This document shows, piece after piece, positions 1 through 8,484 of a stretch of DNA of 36,324 nucleotides. The translations under genes were made by a program, and so were the position numbers. Position 1 is the stretch's first letter, and each line of letters begins with the position of its first letter. The stretch is from the NCBI RefSeq assembly GCF_017592555.1, contig NZ_JAGFNS010000053.1, positions 1 through 36,324 of the forward strand, written 5' to 3'. The notes beneath the pieces were generated by a model that saw only the letters and a list, made by a program, of their open reading frames with translations, ran no database searches and had not been told where the DNA came from. This stretch comes from Actinoplanes flavus. Its GTDB lineage: Bacteria; Actinomycetota; Actinomycetes; Mycobacteriales; Micromonosporaceae.

Positions 1-18
1 ACCACTCTTTTTCTCCTT

Positions 19-696
19 CTAGACGCCGGCCACCGAGGTGATCCACGCCCGGTTGTAGGCGACGCTGCCGTAGTACTGCCGGCTGGTGCCGTCGGCGGTC
101 GACGCGACACCCACCTGGGCGCCGTTGTAGACCTGCGGCCCACCCGAGTCGCCCCGCCAGGCGTTGCCGTTGACGCGGGTGCTGGCGATCGCCCGGCCGT
201 TGTAGGCGTCGGTCGCGTTGGTCGACGTCACCGAGACCGTGGCGGTCTTCAGCGTGGTCGACGCGGAGCAGCCGGAGTAGCAGGTCATGCCCCAGCCGTA
301 GATGCTGTTGGTGGAGCCGACCGGCGGGTACGCGCTGGACAGCGGCATGTAGCTGGTGCTCACCGAGCTGCTCAGGCGCAGCAGCGCGAGGTCGTACCGG
401 GTGGAGCTGGACGAGACGGTCCGGGTGACGCCGCCGGAGGTCCGGTTCACGCTCCCGACGCGGACCGACATCGTCCCGCTGACGCAGTGCCGTGCGGTGA
501 GCACGTAGTTGGCCGAGATGATCGTGCCGGAGCAGGTGAAGCTGCCGTTGCTGAAGACGGCGGCGGCCCACGGCGCGGAGGAGACCGTGCTTCCGCCGAT
601 GATGTAGGGGGTGACCGGGTCGGCGGCCTGTGCGGCGGAGGGGGCGACCAGGGCCGCGATCACGCCGGTGGCGGCGGCCAGAAGACGAATGCGCAC
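19..696 (-). CDS. Secreted trypsin-like serine protease (S1 family)
   Basis: A 225-residue secreted chymotrypsin-fold endopeptidase. Residues 1-24 form a Sec signal peptide (MRIR, hydrophobic core, cleavage after AQA). A short propeptide follows, and the mature N-terminus is expected at the IIGG motif near residue 32. The catalytic triad is visible: His70 in TARHC, Asp102 in YDLALL and Ser184 in RGDSGGP. Cysteines 55/71 and 139/143 could form the usual disulfides. The start is GTG, preceded by a GAAAGGAAA ribosome site on the minus strand. The protein is short for S1 but matches small Streptomyces-type trypsins. It is transcribed away from purS. Extracellular action is inferred from the signal peptide; the substrate is unknown. 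Confidence 0.93.
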   Translation of the reverse strand: MRIRLLAAATGVIAALVAPSAAQAADPVTPYIIGGSTVSSAPWAAAVFSNGSFTCSGTIISANYVLTARHCVSGTMSVRVGSVNRTSGGVTRTVSSSSTRYDLALLRLSSSVSTSYMPLSSAYPPVGSTNSIYGWGMTCYSGCSASTTLKTATVSVTSTNATDAYNGRAIASTRVNGNAWRGDSGGPQVYNGAQVGVASTADGTSRQYYGSVAYNRAWITSVAGV

Positions 697-954
697 GTCG
701 AGTTTCCTTTCTGGGGATGGGGTCGACGAGGTACGCGTATTGATCCAATCGAATTCGATGGATGAAACTTAGGTCGCCGGTGCCGCCGGTCTCTCAGCCC
801 AATTGATACATATCACTGTGGGATGTCCCTGGATTCGGGACGCCTTGCCTGCTCAATGACGCTCGGGTCGGCCTGCCGACACCGACCCGTGGGTCGCCGC
901 AAGGCCCCACCAGGTAGGCTTCGGGCTGCTTACATCTATCAGTCAGGAGTGCCC
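697..954. promoter_or_regulatory. Divergent intergenic region, protease / purSQL
   Basis: These 258 bases separate the GTG starts of the protease (minus) and purS (plus) and must hold both promoters. A perfect 12-bp palindrome ATCGAATTCGAT lies at 748-759, about 50 bases upstream of the protease start, and could be an operator. On the plus side an AGGAG ribosome site (945-949) sits 5 bases before purS. I see no riboswitch-like structure. Longer reading frames through this region are not supported. Confidence 0.5.
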
Positions 955-1206
955 GTGGCTCGCGTCGTGGTCGACGTCATGCTCAAGCCGGAGATCCTGG
1001 ACCCGCAGGGTCAAGCGGTGGCCAATGCGCTGCCCCGGCTCGGCGTCACCGATGTCTCGTCTGTCCGCATCGGTCGTCGGATCGAGATCGATTTCACCGG
1101 GGAGGCCGACCTCGATCGGGCCCGGGAGATCGCCGACAAGCTGCTCGCCAACCCGGTGATCGAGGACTACGAGGTTCGCCTCGTCGAGGGCGCGGAGGTC
1201 GCCTGA
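955..1206 (+). CDS. purS: Phosphoribosylformylglycinamidine synthase subunit PurS
   Basis: An 83-residue small subunit of the three-part FGAM synthase (PurS-PurQ-PurL), step 4 of de novo purine synthesis. PurS dimers bridge the glutaminase PurQ and the synthetase PurL and help channel ammonia. The sequence starts VARVVVDVMLKPEILDPQG and shows the family's VRIGRRIEID core, at the family's usual length of about 80 residues. GTG at 955 was chosen because AGGAG lies 5 bases upstream; the frame stays open further upstream, but that extension is not conserved in type. It is first in a tight cluster, with purQ starting 2 bases after its stop. Confidence 0.96.
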   Translation: MARVVVDVMLKPEILDPQGQAVANALPRLGVTDVSSVRIGRRIEIDFTGEADLDRAREIADKLLANPVIEDYEVRLVEGAEVA

Positions 1207-1208
1207 CC

Positions 1209-1904
1209 ATGCGGATCGGTGTGGTCACCTTCCCTGGTTCACTGGACGACGGGGACGCCGCCCGCGCCGCCCGGATCGCCGGGGCCGAGGCCGTGCGCCT
1301 CTGGCACGGCGACCCGGATCTGCACGGGGTCGACGCGGTCGTCCTTCCCGGCGGATTCTCGTACGGCGACTATCTGCGCTGCGGCGCCATCGCCCGGTTC
1401 GCGCCGGTGATGGAGTCCATCATCGATGCGGCACGTGGCGGCCTGCCCGTGCTCGGCATCTGCAACGGTTTCCAGGTCCTCTGCGAGGCGCACCTGCTGC
1501 CCGGCGCGCTGACCCGGAACCAGCACCTGCACTTCCGCAACCGCGACCAGTGGCTCAAGGTCGAGGCCACCGGCACCGCCTGGACCAACGGCTTCACCCC
1601 GGGTCAGGAGATCCTGATCCCGGTGAAGAACGGTGAGGGCTGCTTCGTCGCGGACACCAAGACTCTCGACGCGCTCGAAGCCGAGGGCCGGGTCATCGCC
1701 CGCTACATCAAGGGCAACCCGAACGGCTCGCAGCGCGACATCGCCGGTATCACCAACGAGGCCGGCAACGTCGTCGGCATCATGCCGCACCCGGAACACG
1801 CCGTGGAGGCGCTGACCGGCCCGTCGCTCGACGGCCTCGGCTTCTTCACCTCCGTCCTGCGCAGCCTGGCGAAGGACGGTCAGCTCGCAGGGGGACAACA
1901 GTGA
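1209..1904 (+). CDS. purQ: Phosphoribosylformylglycinamidine synthase subunit PurQ (glutaminase)
   Basis: A 231-residue class I glutamine amidotransferase that releases ammonia from glutamine for PurL. The nucleophile is Cys85 in GICNGFQ, and the His194/Glu196 dyad lies in MPHPEH. The N-terminus (MRIGVVTFPGS) and the LPGGFSYGDYLR segment are typical PurQ. A GGAGG site precedes the ATG by about 10 bases. The stop overlaps the purL start by 4 bases (1901-1904), which implies translational coupling and matches the 1:1 complex. Confidence 0.97.
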   Translation: MRIGVVTFPGSLDDGDAARAARIAGAEAVRLWHGDPDLHGVDAVVLPGGFSYGDYLRCGAIARFAPVMESIIDAARGGLPVLGICNGFQVLCEAHLLPGALTRNQHLHFRNRDQWLKVEATGTAWTNGFTPGQEILIPVKNGEGCFVADTKTLDALEAEGRVIARYIKGNPNGSQRDIAGITNEAGNVVGIMPHPEHAVEALTGPSLDGLGFFTSVLRSLAKDGQLAGGQQ

Positions 1905-4384
1905 CGACGCAGCAGAGTGGCTTCGCTGCGACCGACGTGCTCGCCACCGGCTCCGACGAGCCCGACACCGTCGAGCGGGCGGAGAAGTCCCCGGACGACC
2001 TCCAGCCCTATGGTGAGCTGGGCCTGAAGGACGACGAGTACGCCAAGATCCGGGAGATCCTCGGCCGCCGGCCGACCGCCTCCGAGCTCGCGATGTACTC
2101 GATCATGTGGAGTGAGCACTGCTCGTACAAGTCGAGCAAGGTGCACCTCAAGCAGTTCAGCGAGAAGGCCCCGAAGAACGTCCGGATGCTGGCCGGCATC
2201 GGCGAGAACGCCGGTGTGGTGCAGATCTCCGAGAAGCTCGCGGTCACCTTCAAGGTCGAGTCGCACAACCACCCCAGCTACGTGGAGCCGTACCAGGGCG
2301 CGGCCACCGGCGTCGGCGGCATCGTCCGCGACATCCTGGCCATGGGCGCCCGGCCGGTCGCGGTGATGGACCCGCTGCGCTTCGGTGCGGCCGACCACCC
2401 CGACACCGCCCGCGTGCTGCCCGGCGTGGTGGCCGGCATCGGCGGCTACGGCAACTGCCTGGGCCTGCCCAACATCGGTGGCGAGATCGTCTTCGACCCC
2501 TGCTACCAGGGCAACCCGCTGGTCAACGCGCTGTCGATCGGTGTCCTGCCGGTCGAGCGGCTCCAGAAGAAGGAAGCCACCGGCACCGGCAACATCGTGG
2601 TGCTCCTCGGCGCGCGTACCGGCCGGGACGGCATCGGCGGTGTCTCCGTGCTGGCCTCGGCGACCTTCGACGAGGAGGCCGAGCAGCGCCGCCCGTCGGT
2701 GCAGGTCGGCGACCCGTTCATGGAGAAGCTCCTGATCGAGAGCTGCCTCGAGCTGTACGACGCCGGCCTGGTCAGCGGCATCCAGGACCTCGGCGGCGCG
2801 GGCCTCACCTGCGCCCTCACCGAGACCGCCGCGGCCGCCGGCACCGGCATGCGGGTCTGGCTGGAGCGGGTCCCGCTGCGTGAGCCGTCGATGTCGCCGA
2901 CCGAGATCCTGGCCAGCGAGTCCCAGGAGCGCATGCTCCTGATCGTCACGCCGGAGAACCTGGACGCGGTGCTCAAGGTCGCCGAGAAGTGGGGCGTCTG
3001 GGCCACCGCCATCGGCGAGGTCACCGCGGCCGCCGAGGACGGCACCCCGGGCCGCCTGCACATCACCTGGAACGACCACGTCGTCGTCGACGTGCCGCCG
3101 GGTTCGCTCGCCGACGACGGCCCGGTCTACAACCGGCCGTTCCGTGAGCCGAACGACGTGATGCTGCTCCAGGCCGACCGTGCCGAGACGCTGCCCCGCC
3201 CGTCGACCGGCGACGAGCTGCGCGCCACCCTGCTGCGGATGGCCGGCTCGCCGAACCTGTGCGACAAGACCTGGGTCACCGAGCAGTACGACCGGTACGT
3301 CCTCGGCAACACGATCCTGGCCCAGCCGGAGGACTCCGGCGTGCTGCGGATCGACGAGGAGTCCGGGCTCGGGGTCGCGCTGTCCGTCGACGGCAACGGC
3401 CGGTTCGCCCGGCTCGACCCGTACGAGGGCGCCAAGCTGGCCCTCGCCGAGGCGTACCGGAACGTGGCCGTCACCGGCGCCGAGCCGGTCGCGGTGACCG
3501 ACTGCCTGAACTTCGGCTCCCCCGAGGACCCGACCGTCATGTGGCAGTTCGCCGAGGCCACCAAGGGCCTCGCCGACGGTTGCCTGGAGCTGGGCACCCC
3601 GGTCACCGGTGGCAACGTCAGCTTCTACAACCAGACCGGCGCGGCCGCCATCCACCCGACCCCGGTGGTCGGTGTGCTCGGCGTCTTCGACGACGTGTCC
3701 CGCCGCATCCCGATGGGCTTCCCACCGCCCGCCAAGGCCGGCGGCGACCTGCTCTTCCTGCTCGGCCAGACCCGCACGGAGCTGTCCGGCTCGGAGTGGG
3801 CCTGGGTGACCCACCGTCACCTCGGCGGCCGCCCGCCGAAGGTCGACCTCGCGGCCGAGCAGGCGCTCGCCAAGGTGATGGCCCAGGCCTCGCGGTCCGG
3901 GCTGGTCAGCGCGGCGCACGACCTCTCCGACGGTGGTCTGGCGCAGGTGCTGGTGGAGAGCACGCTGCGGCGCGGCATCGGCGCCAAGGTGACCTTCCCG
4001 GAGGACGGCAACTCGCCGTTCGTCCACCTGTTCAGCGAGTCCGCGGGCCGTGTGCTCGTGGCCGTGCCGCGCGGGCACGACAAGGCGTTCCTGGCTCTCG
4101 TGGCGGAGCACGGCGTGCCGGTCAACCCGCTCGGCGTCACCTCCGAGGAGCCGGTGCTCCAGGTCGAGGGCCAGTTCAGCATCCCGCTGGACGAGCTGCG
4201 CGAGGTGTGGTCGTCGACGCTGCGGAACCTGTTCGGCGGCACCGCCGAGCTGGTCAACCGGCACGCCGACGCCGACGCCGAGCCGGCCGAGGAGACCGAG
4301 GCGCCCGCCCCGGTCCGTTCGGTCACGCTCGAGCTGAGCCCGCAGGTGCCGGGTGGGCCGATCAACCCGTCGGCCGAAGCCTGA
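1901..4384 (+). CDS. purL: Phosphoribosylformylglycinamidine synthase subunit PurL
   Basis: An 827-residue ATP-dependent synthetase subunit that converts FGAR to FGAM with ammonia from PurQ. The GTG start overlaps the purQ stop, with GGGGGA 5 bases upstream. Family landmarks include SEHCSYKSS near residue 70, the SYVEPYQGAATGVGG loop with the following DPLRFG, and the second-half motifs VTGGNVSFYNQ and SAAHDLSDGG. It is of the small PurL type, but longer than the roughly 740 residues of the Bacillus enzyme. The excess is an N-terminal extension of about 40 residues and an acidic, Pro-rich C-terminal tail of about 45 residues (HADADAEPAEETEAPAP). Such extensions are common in actinobacteria and no function is assigned. 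It is followed by a strong hairpin terminator. Confidence 0.97.
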   Translation: MTTQQSGFAATDVLATGSDEPDTVERAEKSPDDLQPYGELGLKDDEYAKIREILGRRPTASELAMYSIMWSEHCSYKSSKVHLKQFSEKAPKNVRMLAGIGENAGVVQISEKLAVTFKVESHNHPSYVEPYQGAATGVGGIVRDILAMGARPVAVMDPLRFGAADHPDTARVLPGVVAGIGGYGNCLGLPNIGGEIVFDPCYQGNPLVNALSIGVLPVERLQKKEATGTGNIVVLLGARTGRDGIGGVSVLASATFDEEAEQRRPSVQVGDPFMEKLLIESCLELYDAGLVSGIQDLGGAGLTCALTETAAAAGTGMRVWLERVPLREPSMSPTEILASESQERMLLIVTPENLDAVLKVAEKWGVWATAIGEVTAAAEDGTPGRLHITWNDHVVVDVPPGSLADDGPVYNRPFREPNDVMLLQADRAETLPRPSTGDELRATLLRMAGSPNLCDKTWVTEQYDRYVLGNTILAQPEDSGVLRIDEESGLGVALSVDGNGRFARLDPYEGAKLALAEAYRNVAVTGAEPVAVTDCLNFGSPEDPTVMWQFAEATKGLADGCLELGTPVTGGNVSFYNQTGAAAIHPTPVVGVLGVFDDVSRRIPMGFPPPAKAGGDLLFLLGQTRTELSGSEWAWVTHRHLGGRPPKVDLAAEQALAKVMAQASRSGLVSAAHDLSDGGLAQVLVESTLRRGIGAKVTFPEDGNSPFVHLFSESAGRVLVAVPRGHDKAFLALVAEHGVPVNPLGVTSEEPVLQVEGQFSIPLDELREVWSSTLRNLFGGTAELVNRHADADAEPAEETEAPAPVRSVTLELSPQVPGGPINPSAEA

Positions 4385-4391
4385 GCAAGCC

Positions 4392-4434
4392 ATGAAGAAA
4401 GGCCCCGCGCGATCCGCGCGGGGCCTTTCTTCAT
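4392..4434. terminator. Bidirectional terminator, purL / convergent gene
   Basis: A perfect 20-bp inverted repeat with a 3-base loop: 4392-4411 is the exact complement of 4415-4434. The GC core is flanked by GAAGAAA and TTTCTTC, so both strands end the stem in a T-rich run. It lies between the purL stop and the end of the leftward gene. Confidence 0.93.
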
Positions 4435-4444
4435 GCGTCCGGTT

Positions 4445-6226
4445 TCAGTTGCCGTCCCAGTCGCGGTTCGGGCGAGGATTTCCGTACGTGCCACGCTGCT
4501 GGTCGCCGTACCCGCCCTGCTGCTGCTGGTCGTAGCCGCCGCCGTAGTTGCCGCCCTGCTGCTGGTCGTAGCCACCGTCGTCGTAGCCGCCGCCACCGTA
4601 GGCGCCGCCCTGCTGCTGCGGGTAGCCGCCCTGCTGCTGGTCGTACCCTCCGCCGTAGTTGCCGCCCTGCTGCTGGTCGTAGCCACCCTGCGGCCCGTAG
4701 CCGCCGGCGTCCTGACCGCCCCAGCCAGCCTGGTCGCCGTAGCCACCCTGCTGGTCGTAGCCGCCCTGCTGCTGCGGGTAGCCGCCCGGCTCGGGCTGGT
4801 AGAGGTTGGTGTGCTCGTCGTAGCGCTGCGGCTGCTCCGGCTGGTACAGGTTGGTGTGCTCGTCGTAGCGCTGCTGCTGGCCCTGGTCGTAGCCACCCTG
4901 GCCGGGGCCGTCGTAGCCGCCCTGGCCGCCCGCGCCGTAACCGCCGTCCTGCTGCCCGTAGGTCTGCGTCGCGCCACCGTAGGCGCCGCCCTGGTCGCCG
5001 CCCCACTGGTTGCCGCCCCCGGCGAAGCCGCCGCCGGCCGGCATCGGAGCGCCGTACGGGTCGGGGAACTCGTCCTCGACGGGCGGCCGGTGGATCATCG
5101 TGGGCGCGTCACCCAGGCTGCCGCCGCGCGGGGCGCCCATGCCGCCCGCCGGAGCGATCATCGTGGCGTCGCCGCCGCGGCCACCGCCGACCGGCGCGGC
5201 CACCCGGGTGGCGTCGAAGCCACCGGCCGCCGCCGGGACGGCCTTGCCGAGGCCGGTGTCCGAGCCCAGCTCGTCGTTCGCGTTCTTACGCCGCATCCAG
5301 ACCAGCACCATGGCGCCGATACCGGCGGCCACCAGCAGCACACCCATGATGATGAGCAGCCAGTTGCTGCCGCCGTCCTCCTGGGTGCTGGAGGTGTTGT
5401 CCAGACCCTGGTCGGCCAGCGGCGCCGTGGTCTGGTTGGGCTCCTCCTCGGTGATCTCCTCCTCCGGCGCGGCACTCGTGGAGGTGCTCGCGGCCGGCGT
5501 CGGGGAGGTGGTCTCCGCGGCGACCTTCTTGATGGTCAGCGGCACGTTGACGGTCCGGCCGGCGGTGCCCTCCACGCGGACCGTGGTGGACTCGTAACCG
5601 TCCTTGGCCGCGCCCACCGTGATCGGACCGGCCGCGATCGGCTTGGCGTCCGACGAGGAGAAGGCGTAGCCGCCGCCGCCGTCCGTGGTGGTGCTGTACG
5701 AGTGACCGGCGCTGTCCTGGATCGCCACCTGCACACCGGAGACCCGGGCGCCGCCGTCGTCCTTGATGCGGCCGCTGACCTGGCGGACGGTGGTCGGTGC
5801 CGCGGGCCCGTTGACGGTGATCGTCTCGGACGCGGTGCCGCGTTCGCCGTTCAGATCGACGGTCACGGTGACCGTGACGGACCGCTGCTGTCCGGCGCTC
5901 ACGGTCGGCGCGGTGAGCGTGGCGTTGAAGTTCGCGGTGGCATCGGGCTGGATCGGCTGGCCGGAGGGGCTGCATTGACCGGAGCAGCTCATGCCGCTGA
6001 CCTTGATGGAGGCCCGGTTGTCACCCTGCTGGTCTTCGCCCCCGGGGTTACGCACGGTGTACTGCATCGTTACAGTACTTCCAGAGTCGACCTCGGTGTT
6101 CGAGAGCTGGATCTGGATTTCTGGGGGGTCAGCCAGGGCAGGAGATTGCACACCGGCCACCAAGCCGGCGGCCAGGGCCAGGAACGCACCGGCCTGGGCC
6201 GTCCGGGCTCGTAGGTGCGTGGTCAC
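4445..6226 (-). CDS. Membrane-anchored Ig/carboxypeptidase-regulatory-like protein with Gly/Gln/Tyr-rich cytoplasmic tail
   Basis: 593 residues from the GTG at 6226. That start has GGAAGG 8 bases upstream and begins directly with a signal peptide; an upstream ATG at 6316 would add 30 charged residues. Order: signal peptide (1-33, cleavage after ALA); an extracellular Ig-like beta domain (about 35-138) with a Cys pair; a carboxypeptidase-regulatory-like beta-sandwich (about 148-233, VSGRIKDDGGARVSGVQV); a Thr/Ser/Glu-rich stalk; one transmembrane helix (about 289-311) followed by MRRK; then about 280 residues of low-complexity cytoplasmic tail. The tail carries Asp-Ala-Thr motifs (DATRV, DATMI, DAPTMI), two copies of RYDEHTNLYQP and many GGYDQQQGG units. 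The topology is clear. The function is unknown; a cell-surface scaffold or sensor whose tail is phosphorylated or self-associates is an inference. Confidence 0.85.
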   Translation of the reverse strand: MTTHLRARTAQAGAFLALAAGLVAGVQSPALADPPEIQIQLSNTEVDSGSTVTMQYTVRNPGGEDQQGDNRASIKVSGMSCSGQCSPSGQPIQPDATANFNATLTAPTVSAGQQRSVTVTVTVDLNGERGTASETITVNGPAAPTTVRQVSGRIKDDGGARVSGVQVAIQDSAGHSYSTTTDGGGGYAFSSSDAKPIAAGPITVGAAKDGYESTTVRVEGTAGRTVNVPLTIKKVAAETTSPTPAASTSTSAAPEEEITEEEPNQTTAPLADQGLDNTSSTQEDGGSNWLLIIMGVLLVAAGIGAMVLVWMRRKNANDELGSDTGLGKAVPAAAGGFDATRVAAPVGGGRGGDATMIAPAGGMGAPRGGSLGDAPTMIHRPPVEDEFPDPYGAPMPAGGGFAGGGNQWGGDQGGAYGGATQTYGQQDGGYGAGGQGGYDGPGQGGYDQGQQQRYDEHTNLYQPEQPQRYDEHTNLYQPEPGGYPQQQGGYDQQGGYGDQAGWGGQDAGGYGPQGGYDQQQGGNYGGGYDQQQGGYPQQQGGAYGGGGYDDGGYDQQQGGNYGGGYDQQQQGGYGDQQRGTYGNPRPNRDWDGN

Positions 6227-6367
6227 GTCCACCGCCTTCCGGTCGCGCGGTTCCCGGTTTCGGGTGCCCGGTGAGATCCCGCGACGTGTACACCGTCGGC
6301 AACTATGCCTTGTCATACGTCACTCGCGCGACCCAGGGCGGTGTGCCGTTGTCGGCAGACCGGGTCG

Positions 6368-6373
6368 TATTGT
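6368..6373 (+). promoter_or_regulatory. Candidate -10 element for a leaderless transcript
   Basis: TATTGT ends 6 bases before the ATG at 6380 and no ribosome site lies between them. This is the expected geometry for a leaderless actinobacterial mRNA starting at the initiation codon. No convincing -35 box is visible. Confidence 0.4.
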
Positions 6374-6379
6374 CCTGAC

Positions 6380-6742
6380 ATGTCACGTGCGCACAATAAT
6401 TCCGACTCGGTGGCGGAGGCGTTGGACGCGCTGGACCGGGGTGTCGAACCCGGCCGCGTGGTACTCCGTGACGCGGTGCGAGCACTGCTGACCGAGTTGT
6501 CCCGTCGAGCGCCTGGCCGTTCGGTGGAGGTGCGAATTCCACCTTTCGGCGCGATTCAGTGCGTTGCCGGTCCGCGGCACACCCGCGGCACACCGCCCAA
6601 TGTGGTCGAAACGGATCCGAAGACCTGGCTGCTCCTGGCTTCCGGACGTCTCGACTGGCCGGCCGCGGTCGCCGACGGACGCCTCCGGGCCAGCGGGGTA
6701 CGGACCGATCTCACCGAGTACCTGCCGCTCATCGGTCGATGA
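6380..6742 (+). CDS. Sterol-carrier-like protein (SCP_3 type), purF neighbour
   Basis: A 120-residue soluble protein. It resembles the small conserved actinobacterial protein encoded just upstream of purF (Rv0807-like; annotated as sterol carrier family). Recognisable segments are RRAPGRSVEVRIPPFGAIQC, TWLLLASGRLDW and GRLRASGVRTDL. The last is typical of SCP2-fold proteins, where a beta-sheet covers a hydrophobic cavity. No ligand or reaction is established. The ATG at 6380 was chosen over upstream codons because the family begins near here. purF begins 97 bases downstream; the constant neighbourhood suggests a link to purine metabolism, but this is only context. Confidence 0.8.
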   Translation: MSRAHNNSDSVAEALDALDRGVEPGRVVLRDAVRALLTELSRRAPGRSVEVRIPPFGAIQCVAGPRHTRGTPPNVVETDPKTWLLLASGRLDWPAAVADGRLRASGVRTDLTEYLPLIGR

Positions 6743-6839
6743 GCCCGGGTGGTCGCGCCTTCGGCTCGCGTACACTGGGCGGTCGGACGGACCAGCGAGT
6801 TCGCGGTCCGTGCAGACCCCGACATGAGGGAGCGAGCAG

Positions 6840-8450
6840 GTGCCCCGAGGCGACGGCCGATTGACCGACGATCTCGACCCCCAGGAGCGCGGCCCCCAGG
6901 ATGCCTGCGGCGTCTTCGGCGTCTGGGCCCCCGAGGAAGAGGTCGCCAAACTCACCTACTTCGGGCTCTACGCACTTCAGCACCGCGGCCAGGAGGCGGC
7001 CGGCATCGCGGTGAGCGACGGCTCCGGCGTGGTGGTCTACAAGGACATCGGCCTGGTCTCCCAGGTCTTCGACGAGCCGACCCTGGCCAGCCTGCGCGGC
7101 CACCTCGCGATCGGCCACGCGCGCTACTCCACGACCGGCGGCTCCAACTGGGAGAACGCCCAGCCCACCATCCGGGCCACCTCGGCCGGCACGACGATCG
7201 CGCTGGCCCACAACGGCAACCTGGTCAACACCGCCGAGCTGGCCAAGGAGGTCGCCGCCCGCGGTCTCGAGGTGGGCGACGCCACCTCCGACACCGCCCT
7301 GGTGACCACCCTCCTGGCCGGTCGCCCCGACCTTTCGGTCGAGGCCGCGGCGCTCGAACTGCTGCCGACTCTGCGGGGCGCCTTCAGCTTCGTCTTCATG
7401 GACGAGCACACGCTGTACGCGGCCCGCGATCCGCAGGGCGTCCGTCCCCTGGTGCTGGGCCGGATGGAGCGCGGCTGGGTGGTCGCGAGCGAGACCGCCG
7501 CGCTGGACATCACCGGCGCCAGCTTCGTCCGTGAGGTCGAGCCGGGCGAGATCATCGCGATAGACGAGCACGGTCTGCGGTCCAGCCGGTTCGCCGCGCC
7601 GGAGCCCAAGGGCTGCCTCTTCGAGTATGTGTACCTCGCCCGCCCGGACACCACGATCGCCGGCCGCAACATCTACTCGGCCCGCGTCGAGGTGGGCCGC
7701 AAGCTGGCCAAGGAGCACCCGGTCGAGGCGGACCTGGTGATCGGCGTGCCCGAGTCCGGCATTCCGGCCGCCATCGGGTACGCGGAGGCCTCCGGTATCC
7801 CGTACAGCGCCGGCTTCATGAAGAACGCCTATGTCGGCCGGACCTTCATCCAGCCGTCACAGACCATCCGGCAGCTCGGCATCCGGCTGAAGCTGAACCC
7901 GCTGCGCGAGGTGGTCCGCGGCAAGCGGATCGTCGTGATCGACGACTCGATCGTGCGCGGCAACACCCAGCGCGCCCAGATCCGGATGCTGCGTGAGGCC
8001 GGCGCCCTCGAGGTGCACGTGCGGATCTCCTCGCCGCCGGTGAAGTGGCCGTGCTTCTACGGCATCGACTTCGCCACCCGGGCCGAGCTGATCGCCAACG
8101 GCCTGGAGATCGACGGCATCCGCCGCTCGATCGGCGCCGACAGCCTCGGCTACGTTTCGCTGGACGGACTCGTCCAGGCCACCGAGCAGCCGAAGTCCCG
8201 GCTCTGCATGGCGTGCTTCGACGGGGAGTACCCGATCGAGCTGCCGGCCGGCGACCTGATCGGCAAGCACGTCCTGGAGGGTGTCGGCCGGCGTGCCAGC
8301 ATGCCGGGCGCCACGGAGGAGGCGGCCACGGCCGCGGTCGCCGACCTCGAGTCCGACTATGAGGCCCGCGAGTATGCGGGCGACGATCGGACGGCATCGG
8401 CGCCGCTGGTCGCCAGCCCCGGCGGCGCGAACGCGCTGCACCACCCGTGA
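6840..8450 (+). CDS. purF: Amidophosphoribosyltransferase PurF
   Basis: 536 residues. It catalyses the first committed step of purine synthesis, PRPP + glutamine to phosphoribosylamine. GTG start with GAGGGAG 7 bases upstream. A 22-residue propeptide precedes the N-terminal nucleophile Cys23 (DACGVFGV), which must be exposed by cleavage. The N-terminal half is the class II glutaminase (HARYSTTGGSNWENAQP). The C-terminal half is the phosphoribosyltransferase with the PRPP loop VVIDDSIVRGNT. Cysteines at GCLFEYVY, PCFYG and LCMAC match the 4Fe-4S-ligating positions of the Bacillus-type enzyme, so an oxygen-sensitive cluster is expected. The C-terminal tail of about 45 residues is Ala/Glu-rich and variable. 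purM follows after 34 bases. Confidence 0.97.
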   Translation: MPRGDGRLTDDLDPQERGPQDACGVFGVWAPEEEVAKLTYFGLYALQHRGQEAAGIAVSDGSGVVVYKDIGLVSQVFDEPTLASLRGHLAIGHARYSTTGGSNWENAQPTIRATSAGTTIALAHNGNLVNTAELAKEVAARGLEVGDATSDTALVTTLLAGRPDLSVEAAALELLPTLRGAFSFVFMDEHTLYAARDPQGVRPLVLGRMERGWVVASETAALDITGASFVREVEPGEIIAIDEHGLRSSRFAAPEPKGCLFEYVYLARPDTTIAGRNIYSARVEVGRKLAKEHPVEADLVIGVPESGIPAAIGYAEASGIPYSAGFMKNAYVGRTFIQPSQTIRQLGIRLKLNPLREVVRGKRIVVIDDSIVRGNTQRAQIRMLREAGALEVHVRISSPPVKWPCFYGIDFATRAELIANGLEIDGIRRSIGADSLGYVSLDGLVQATEQPKSRLCMACFDGEYPIELPAGDLIGKHVLEGVGRRASMPGATEEAATAAVADLESDYEAREYAGDDRTASAPLVASPGGANALHHP

Positions 8451-8484
8451 CTTTCAGTTTCACAGAACCGCTAAGGGGAGAACC

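Noticed and set aside
697..954. Purine riboswitch or longer PurS N-terminus
   Set aside because: No recognisable aptamer sequence or paired core was found. The upstream in-frame extension of PurS is not family-like and the ribosome site fits the GTG at 955.
1880..4393. Very long open frame antisense to purL
   Set aside because: It is the GC-rich mirror of a certain gene, with low-complexity Arg/Gly/Val content and no family features. The same applies to long antisense frames over purM, crtI, the RTX genes and the flavoprotein gene.
6229..6316. Upstream ATG start at 6316 for the low-complexity membrane protein
   Set aside because: It adds 30 polar and charged residues before the signal peptide, while the GTG at 6226 has a well-spaced GGAAGG.
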